Shown one piece after another: positions 57,666 through 64,000 of a DNA stretch of 64,000 nucleotides. The stretch covers positions 37,439-101,438 of the forward strand of contig JAJRPM010000003.1 in NCBI GenBank assembly GCA_024280775.1, in the 5' to 3' direction. A model generated the notes under the pieces. It was not told where the DNA came from, searched no databases, and saw only the letters and a list, made by a program, of their open reading frames with translations. The stretch's first letter is position 1. The number at the start of each line of letters is the position of its first letter. This DNA is from Candidatus Zixiibacteriota bacterium. Lineage in GTDB: Bacteria > Zixibacteria > MSB-5A5 > GN15 > JACZUZ01. A program made the position numbers and the translations under genes.

Positions 57666-60236
57666 TTGACTGACACCAAACGCTGGAACAGAGTGCGCGA
57701 GCTTTTCGATAAGGCGCTGGATCTCAAACCTATTGAGGTCGAGGCTTTTTTGCGTGGGCAATGTGGCTCCGATGAAGGGTTGCTTGCTGAAGTCAAGGGA
57801 CTATTGAGAGCCGACGAAACTCCGCATTCGATGCTGGGCGCGCCGGCTTTGGCGTCGTTTGACCCTTTTGCTGATGACAATCTGATTGGGAGTCGCATTG
57901 GCGCCTATAAGATTGAGAGACTTATTGCATCCGGTGGCATGGGGGCGGTGTATCTAGCTCACCGGGATGACGGTCAGTTCACCCAGCAGGTGGCTTTGAA
58001 ACTTATCAAACGCGGGATGGATTCTGATGAAATCATTCGGCGTTTTCAAAGTGAACGTCAGATACTCGCGAATCTTGAACATCCAAACATAGCCAGACTA
58101 ATAGACGGCGGGGTTGCCGAAAGCGGCCAGCCTTTTTTCGCTATGGAATATGTCGATGGCATTCCAATTACCAGATATTGCGACAAACACGAGCTGGGAA
58201 TAAGCGCCAGGTTGGACCTTTTCAAAACTGCTTGTGATGCAGTGCAATTCGCGCATCAGAATCTGGTGGTGCATCGTGATCTAAAGCCCAACAACATCCT
58301 TGTCGATTCCTCCGGGGCGGTAAAGTTGCTTGATTTCGGTATCGCCAAAGCTATTGGCGAGGAAAGCGAAGTGTCGCATCAGACCCGGACGGGATTCAGA
58401 GTGATGACTCCCGGTTATGCTTCGCCTGAGCAAGTGCGCGCTGAGGCAGTTACTACTGCATCGGATGTTTATTCATTGGGGGTAGTGCTTTTTGAATTGC
58501 TGATTGGACGGCGTCCACATAATCTCGATGGCCTAAGTCCTCTTGAGGTTGAACGTAAGGTATCAGAAGAAGAGCCCACCAAGCCCAGCTCGGCGCTAAG
58601 CGGGCAATGGCGAGCGAAAGACTCTGAAGTTGAGAGCGCTGCCGATTCTCTTATCAACAGAACAAAATCACGCTCAGTGGAGCCGGAAAAGCTCAAGCGC
58701 CTGCTCCAAGGTGATCTGGATAATATCTGTTTGATGGCGGTTCGTAGCTCTGCTGAACGTCGTTATCATTCTGCAGGTCAGCTATTGGAGGACATTGAGC
58801 GCTATCAAAACCGCATGCCAGTGCGCGCAAGACCTGACACGACAGCCTATCGCACTCAAAAATTTCTTTCGCGCAACAAGACAGCGGTTCTGACAGTTGG
58901 AGTTGGTGTGATTGTGGCGATTTCTCTTACGGTGTTTTACACGCTCAAACTTTCAACAGAGAGAGATAGAGCGCAACTGGAGGCTACAAAAGCTAGACAA
59001 ACTGCAGATTTCGTCACAAGCCTCTTCGACGCCGCCAATCCGAATGTGGCTCAGGGGAAAGAACTCACCGCAAGGGAGCTACTTGAACAGGGTAGGTCGC
59101 GCATCGACGAAGAGCTGGCGGGGCAACCGGAAGTTCAGGCCTTGATGCTCCTGACCATCAGCAGAAGCTACGGTCAATTGGGGCTGATGGAAAAATCGCG
59201 CGAGACCGCCACCGAAGCTTTGTCGCGACAGCGAGAGGCAACCGATGCCAGCCCCGAAGGAGAGATTGACATAATCACCGATCTCGGCTTTGTGCACTAT
59301 GCATTATCTGAGCTTGATTCAGCCTTGTACTGGTATCAGCTAGCTTATCAGAGAAGCGCCGAATACTATGGCGAGATGCACCCGCATACGCAGTATAATT
59401 TGAGTAGTTTGGGTTCGACATTACGAGAGATGGGGCGAAATGATTCTGCAGTGATTGTTCTGCGTAAGGCAATCGAGATAGGTAAACAAATACCCGATAT
59501 CGACAGCTTGGACCTTGCGCATCCAATGAACCAACTTGGGAGACTACTGTCACTTGAGGGGCGATACGAAGAGGCCGAGCCATATCTTTTGGAGGGCTTG
59601 GTGATAAGGAAAGCCATCCTTGGTGAGGATAACTTTGAGGTTTGCGCAAGCCGTGGAGCGCTTGCCGGTTCGTATAGACTGCAAGGCAAGCTCCAAGAGG
59701 CGGTTGAACTCTATTTGGAGAATTTGGCTTCACTAAGAAAACTGGTTGGTGATTCCCATCACTATGTCGGCGCCGCGCTGGGAAGTGTAGCGAACATTAG
59801 ACGTGAGATGAAAGACTACGTAGCCGCTGATAGTTTGTATAAGCAGGGATACAAAGTACTGAGGTCGACACTTCCTGAAGGTCACCCGAATCTTGCATCA
59901 CCGCTTATGGGAATGGCGATGCTGTACAATGATATGGGGGAATATTCCAAAGCATTGGCGCTACTTGATACTGCTATTACCCTGCGAACTGACAAACTCG
60001 GACCGGAGCATTGGATGACGGCGGCCGCTAAAGTAGCGCTCGGTGAGTCGTATTATGGATTAGAGCGTTACAGGGAATCACGCGAAACTATTGAAAAGGC
60101 CAGGCAGTTATTGATAGACAAGCACGGCGCTGATCATAGATTGGTTAAACGTGCGAATGTAACATTACAGAAAGTGTATACAATACAGAATGACACTCTA
60201 GCGCTTGAAGCCCTGGAGGGAGCGAATACAAAGTAG
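57666..60236 (+). CDS. Ser/Thr protein kinase with TM and TPR region
   Basis: IASGGMGAVYLAHRDDGQFTQQVALKLIK, VHRDLKPNNILVD, DFGIAKAI; C-terminal TPRs. Confidence 0.95.
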   Translation: MTDTKRWNRVRELFDKALDLKPIEVEAFLRGQCGSDEGLLAEVKGLLRADETPHSMLGAPALASFDPFADDNLIGSRIGAYKIERLIASGGMGAVYLAHRDDGQFTQQVALKLIKRGMDSDEIIRRFQSERQILANLEHPNIARLIDGGVAESGQPFFAMEYVDGIPITRYCDKHELGISARLDLFKTACDAVQFAHQNLVVHRDLKPNNILVDSSGAVKLLDFGIAKAIGEESEVSHQTRTGFRVMTPGYASPEQVRAEAVTTASDVYSLGVVLFELLIGRRPHNLDGLSPLEVERKVSEEEPTKPSSALSGQWRAKDSEVESAADSLINRTKSRSVEPEKLKRLLQGDLDNICLMAVRSSAERRYHSAGQLLEDIERYQNRMPVRARPDTTAYRTQKFLSRNKTAVLTVGVGVIVAISLTVFYTLKLSTERDRAQLEATKARQTADFVTSLFDAANPNVAQGKELTARELLEQGRSRIDEELAGQPEVQALMLLTISRSYGQLGLMEKSRETATEALSRQREATDASPEGEIDIITDLGFVHYALSELDSALYWYQLAYQRSAEYYGEMHPHTQYNLSSLGSTLREMGRNDSAVIVLRKAIEIGKQIPDIDSLDLAHPMNQLGRLLSLEGRYEEAEPYLLEGLVIRKAILGEDNFEVCASRGALAGSYRLQGKLQEAVELYLENLASLRKLVGDSHHYVGAALGSVANIRREMKDYVAADSLYKQGYKVLRSTLPEGHPNLASPLMGMAMLYNDMGEYSKALALLDTAITLRTDKLGPEHWMTAAAKVALGESYYGLERYRESRETIEKARQLLIDKHGADHRLVKRANVTLQKVYTIQNDTLALEALEGANTK

Positions 60237-60256
60237 GCTGATTACCGGAATTGAAA

Positions 60257-60288
60257 CTGCCAAGCCCCCCTGAGAGGAGGCTTGGCAG
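60257..60288. terminator. Hairpin terminator between convergent genes
   Basis: CTGCCAAGCC / GGCTTGGCAG perfect 10-bp stem. Confidence 0.75.
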
Positions 60289-60293
60289 AAATA

Positions 60294-60572
60294 CTAAGCT
60301 GTGCGACCCAGGCCGGCTTGCTTCAGTGTTTCGATGTTAATGCCTTTCCCGCTACAACAATCAGCGAGAATTCCATCGATCACTACCGCCGGCACAGACT
60401 TGATTCCGTATTGTTCCGTTTTTTCGCGACAGACCATTGTTTCGCAACCCTTTTGCAAATCATACACTACTACTTTACAATCCGGGCAGGCCGCGGCTTT
60501 GATTTTCTCTACTGCTTCGTCACAGATAGGGCAACCTGCGGTAAACACTTCAATTTTTCTTGCTTGTGACAT
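60294..60572 (-). CDS. Thioredoxin/glutaredoxin-like small protein
   Basis: IEVFTAGCPICDEAVEKIK...YGIKSVPAVVIDG. Confidence 0.8.
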   Translation of the reverse strand: MSQARKIEVFTAGCPICDEAVEKIKAAACPDCKVVVYDLQKGCETMVCREKTEQYGIKSVPAVVIDGILADCCSGKGINIETLKQAGLGRTA

Positions 60573-60574
60573 TT

Positions 60575-60997
60575 CTACACCTCCATAGGTTTGGTTTTAC
60601 AATTCGGACAAGCGGAGTTTCCGTTTGTCGCTGATTCAATTTGAGATTTCTTTATCGGCCAGTTGTTCCATACCGAAGCCACCAACAAGACTGAGGCAAA
60701 AGTATAGAAAGTCACTTCCGGCCATTCTGCGATTTTTCCTGCTATTATTCCAATTGATGCGAAAACACCGAGGGCAAATGGTCTTAGACCTCTCCGTGAC
60801 GCAGATTTGTAAGAGAGGCTCAATAGTGACACCGCCAGCAAAAGACCGATTATTAAATAGAAATACGTTCCCTGCATCAAGAACCCCAGCCCAAGAGACG
60901 AGAGTACTCCGGCATACACTGGCCAGCACGCAGGACAAGTGGCATTCGGTAACGCTGCGGCAAGAAGACCTGGAACCGCAGAAAATATTCTCTTAAT
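60575..60997 (-). CDS. MerC-like membrane protein with C-terminal CPNC
   Basis: PNATCPACWPVYAGVLSSLGLGFL; ACPNCKTK tail; start at MIKRIFSAVPG. Confidence 0.65.
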   Translation of the reverse strand: MKRIFSAVPGLLAAALPNATCPACWPVYAGVLSSLGLGFLMQGTYFYLIIGLLLAVSLLSLSYKSASRRGLRPFALGVFASIGIIAGKIAEWPEVTFYTFASVLLVASVWNNWPIKKSQIESATNGNSACPNCKTKPMEV

Positions 60998-61418
60998 CAT
61001 CTTTTCCTCCGACTGAAAGACTCTCAATTATCGGGCAATTACAAATTGACCCCTCGGATTCACATTTTTGTACGAGACCACTAAGAACAGATCTGAGCTT
61101 TTCCAACTGAAGGATTTGCTCATCGATAGTTGCGAGTTTTTGTTTTGCGACCTCTCGAACTTCCTCAGGGCTTGTCATTTCTCCGTCCGCTATTCTAAGT
61201 AGCGCTTTGATTTCAACGAGGCTAAACCCTAACGATTGGGCGTTCTTGATGAACTTCACACGATCTATGTCTTTTTCGCTGTACAGTCGATATCCGGCGG
61301 CTGTACGCGGAGGAGGATTTAGCAGGCCGTTTTTTTCGTAAAACCGAAGAGTCTCTTTGTTGACACCGGCCATCTCGGCGGCTTTGCCAGTTGCGATTTC
61401 GTTTTGGTATTCTGTCAT
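60993..61418 (-). CDS. MerR-family heavy-metal-responsive regulator
   Basis: GKAAEMAGVNKETLRFYEKNGLLNPPPRTAAGYRLYSEKDIDRVKFIK; C-terminal CESEGSICNCPIIESL. Confidence 0.9.
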   Translation of the reverse strand: MTEYQNEIATGKAAEMAGVNKETLRFYEKNGLLNPPPRTAAGYRLYSEKDIDRVKFIKNAQSLGFSLVEIKALLRIADGEMTSPEEVREVAKQKLATIDEQILQLEKLRSVLSGLVQKCESEGSICNCPIIESLSVGGKDD

Positions 61419-61446
61419 TTTAGCTCCTTCTGATAGTGTATACATC

Positions 61447-61462
61447 CTGTACTTAAGTACAG
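61447..61462. promoter_or_regulatory. MerR-type operator palindrome CTGTACTTAAGTACAG
   Basis: 16-bp perfect palindrome in the promoter region upstream of the minus-strand merR operon. Confidence 0.75.
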
Positions 61463-61649
61463 GGTTTCAGCCCAAATGAAAAAACCTGCGAGAAAGGTTG
61501 TAACCGATTGAGACACAGAACGTTGATAACCTTCATGATTTTGGTTCACCCGCAGACTCACTCTTTGGTGAACCAAATGCGAAAGTAAATGTACAAGAGT
61601 CCGATAACTGTTTGACGACCATTAAGGGACATGTTATCATCCAATTCCT

Positions 61650-62075
61650 ATGAAGAAACTCAGCCAAAAATATATCGCATGGACACTATTATCCATTTTT
61701 AGTATTGCCTGCTCCGTTTTGAGCGGTGGCAGAATCCTGTGTATTGGCGATTCAGGTCATTCCAAAATTGAGCAAAAGGTTGAGGCGTGCTGTACATTGG
61801 AATCATCCACCCAGCCTATTTCTGCTGTGATTAGCACATATCACAAGGACGCCGAATGCGGAGACTGTAGTGATATCGATGTTTCGGCTATGCTTTCTTC
61901 TAATGTCAATGTTAGAAGCTCCCATGATTCCACCCCGGTGCATTTTGCTTCTGCTTGCTATATCAGTTCCAAATTACTGATTCCTATTTCCTTCTCAGGG
62001 ATGATTGATAACTCAACATCGTTCAAGCCCACTCTATCAAAACTTGCAGTCATCTCGACTGTTCTTATCTGCTGA
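61650..62075 (+). CDS. Small Cys-containing exported protein, unknown
   Basis: N-terminal hydrophobic segment; EACCTLESS...KDAECGDCSDID; precedes efflux operon. Confidence 0.6.
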   Translation: MKKLSQKYIAWTLLSIFSIACSVLSGGRILCIGDSGHSKIEQKVEACCTLESSTQPISAVISTYHKDAECGDCSDIDVSAMLSSNVNVRSSHDSTPVHFASACYISSKLLIPISFSGMIDNSTSFKPTLSKLAVISTVLIC

Positions 62076-62191
62076 TCTATTTCTAAAAAATCTGAATAGT
62101 CATTTCATGAGATCGTAACTCGCTTACGATTATCTCATGGATATTTGTATCAATGCAAACCTAAACTGCAGTACGCAGGAGAGCTGTATCT

Positions 62192-63523
62192 ATGATTATA
62201 AAATTCGGGAAAGTTGTTATTTCTGTTTTTCTACTGAGCATTTCATTTTTGCTTATGCTGGTAGCTGAGTCCAATGCTGAACCAAGAGCACAAAGTCCTC
62301 AATGGGAGAGTCCGTTTGACGCAGGTTTCGATTCTTTGTCCGGCGGCGAAGCGTCATTGAAAGATTCGCTGGCGCTAGCCGAAGTGTTGAGCCTAGTTGC
62401 CAAGGCTAATCCATCATTGCGAGCCAGCCGCAAGAGAATCGAAGCTACCAAGGGAGCGATTGTGCAAGCGGGGTTACGTCCTAATCCTGAACTGGACATT
62501 GAAGCTGAGCAGTTTAGCGGAAATGCGCCGGGATTCAGAGAGTCTGAAATAAATATCACACTCTCGCAGGAATTTGAGCTTTGGGGGAAACGCGGCGCGC
62601 GAAAAACACTGGCGAAGAGTGAGGCGGAGATAGTGCGTCTTAACGCTCTCTTTGCTGATTTTGATTTGTATGCAACTACAGTGGGGCGTTTTTTTGAAGC
62701 TACTCACGCACAAGAGCGAGTCAAACTATCACTTGAGGCCAGCGAAACCGCTCAATCTGTTGTTGAGACTGCCAGAGTTCGGATGGAAAAGGGCGCGGCT
62801 CTTCGTTCGGAGCTTTTGCTGGCCGAGCTTGAATTGGGACGGGCTCAATTGAATCTTTCCGAGGCTGAGTCTGAGCTTGTGACAGCTAAGGAGCGTCTTT
62901 CTGCTCTTTGGCAGGATACTAGATCCAACTTTACCATTCGGTCTCCCAAAACTAATCTTACAAAGCTAACTGAAATAGAGAACCTCCAACCGCTAGTGGA
63001 AAACAGTCGGGGCATGAACGCTCTTAGTTCTGAAGAGCGCTCAATTAGGGCGCGACTGAATCTGGAGCAGGCCAATGGCAAGCCCAATATCACTCTCAGC
63101 GGTGGATTGAAACGACTCGAAGCGGACAAGGCAAATACATTTATCATAGGCGCCGGTTTGCCACTACCGTTTTTCAATCGCAATCAGGGTTCAAAAGCAT
63201 CGCTTAGGGCGAGTATTGAGGCAGTGAAACTAGATAGAGAGCAGATGTTGACTGCGTCGCACACTGAGTTTAACTCAATAAAACGCAGATTGGCTCAGGC
63301 GGCGTCACGCTATCGCTCGGTGAGTAGCTCACTACTGCCGAAGGCCGAAGAGACATATAGTTCTCTCAAGAGCGCATACGATATTGGCCGTATCCCCTAT
63401 TCGATTCTTCTGGAAAGTCAACGCACGCTTATTGATTTGCGTTTTGAGCTAAATGATATCGATTTCACCATCAGAGAAGAGCTCGTAGCGCTGGAGCGTT
63501 TGCTGGGTGTCACTATAAACTAA
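62192..63523 (+). CDS. CusC/CzcC-like TolC-family protein
   Basis: SLVAKANPSLRASRKRIEATKGAIVQAGLRPNPELDIEAEQFSG. Confidence 0.9.
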   Translation: MIIKFGKVVISVFLLSISFLLMLVAESNAEPRAQSPQWESPFDAGFDSLSGGEASLKDSLALAEVLSLVAKANPSLRASRKRIEATKGAIVQAGLRPNPELDIEAEQFSGNAPGFRESEINITLSQEFELWGKRGARKTLAKSEAEIVRLNALFADFDLYATTVGRFFEATHAQERVKLSLEASETAQSVVETARVRMEKGAALRSELLLAELELGRAQLNLSEAESELVTAKERLSALWQDTRSNFTIRSPKTNLTKLTEIENLQPLVENSRGMNALSSEERSIRARLNLEQANGKPNITLSGGLKRLEADKANTFIIGAGLPLPFFNRNQGSKASLRASIEAVKLDREQMLTASHTEFNSIKRRLAQAASRYRSVSSSLLPKAEETYSSLKSAYDIGRIPYSILLESQRTLIDLRFELNDIDFTIREELVALERLLGVTIN

Positions 63524-63549
63524 TCTTGAACAGCATAAGGAAACAAACA

Positions 63550-64000
63550 ATGATAAGAACTAGGATAAAAACAAAGACAAGACCGTTTGAGCCAAGGCAT
63601 TTACTTGGGAGAGCGCCCTTTCTTTTGCTGCTTGTCCTGTTGGGCTTGATGACCTCCGGGGGGGCTTTTGCCGGCGACGACCATAACGACCATGACGACC
63701 ACGATGATCATGCCGGCGAGGAAGAAGGACACGATGAGATTGTCACACTTTCCAAGGCCGAGTTGGAGGAGTTTGGAATTGAACTTTCTACCGCTGGCAA
63801 AGGAACATTAAGGATTGAAATCTCAGTTCCGGGAGAAGTTGTAGTAAACAGTGACAAGCTTGCCCACATAGCGCCTCGGTTTCCAGGTGTGGTAAAGAAA
63901 GTTAACAAGCGTCTGGGGGACAGGGTCAAAAAAGGTGAGACTCTAGCTGTGATAGAGAGTAACGAGGGGTTGGTTTCTTACAACATAAAATCTCTTCTCG
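63550..64000 (+). CDS. CusB/CzcB-like periplasmic adaptor with His/Asp-rich N-terminus, truncated by window edge
   Basis: Hand translation: GGAFAGDDHNDHDDHDDHAGEEEGHDEIVTLSKAELEEFGIELSTAGKGTLRIEISVPGEVVVNSDKLAHIAPRFPGVVKKVNKRLGDRVKKGETLAVIES; not in ORF track. Confidence 0.92.
   Translation, partial: MIRTRIKTKTRPFEPRHLLGRAPFLLLLVLLGLMTSGGAFAGDDHNDHDDHDDHAGEEEGHDEIVTLSKAELEEFGIELSTAGKGTLRIEISVPGEVVVNSDKLAHIAPRFPGVVKKVNKRLGDRVKKGETLAVIESNEGLVSYNIKSLL

Overview
This 64 kb window comes from a moderately AT-rich Gram-negative bacterium. Its NPFNPTT-type C-terminal sorting domain, a dockerin-like tail, Omp85/TolC/RND systems and lipoproteins suggest an FCB-group candidate phylum such as Zixibacteria; that placement is inference only. 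From left to right: (i) ~0-4.2 kb, a mobile element with a large serine recombinase running off the left edge (absent from the ORF track), a zinc-ribbon protein, a HUH rolling-circle Rep, a SpoVG-like protein and perfect palindromes. (ii) 4.3-9.3 kb, a giant secreted esterase-like/GLUG/FN3 protein with a C-terminal sorting domain. (iii) 11.1-11.45 kb, a decayed IS3-family copy. (iv) 11.5-18 kb, a GAF/AAA+/Fis sigma54 activator divergent from a six-gene AhpD/isochorismatase-hydrolase/DUF1348/nitroreductase/DUF4396/PNPOx operon with a candidate -24/-12 promoter, twin enhancer-like repeats and an in-frame amber codon in one gene. (v) 18.1-22.5 kb, a TLC/Npt-type nucleotide-transporter-like protein, an Omp85 barrel and a lipoprotein with kinase-like motifs, followed by a convergent PAP2 phosphatase; this is the best candidate for an undescribed system (extracytoplasmic phosphorylation). 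(vi) An RHS remnant and a TetR/cytochrome c/TolC/MFP/RND/DUF2147 cluster. (vii) A Ser/Thr kinase-TPR protein, a second decayed IS, and envelope polysaccharide-type genes. (viii) A 1,873-aa beta-helix protein with a 1,380-bp tandem duplication, and an IS-end scar abutting an orphan sorting domain. (ix) A TetR/MMPL/LolA-like/barrel export locus. (x) A cholesterol-dependent-cytolysin-like lipoprotein whose membrane-binding domain 4 appears replaced by a LamG-like domain, beside a Gly-rich lipoprotein. (xi) An ECF sigma/STPK-TPR pair, a MerR/MerC-like/thioredoxin-like metal cluster and the start of a CusC/CusB efflux operon (the CusB-like gene runs off the right edge). No rRNA, convincing tRNA or CRISPR array was seen. 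All family calls are by eye from motifs; no database search was run.
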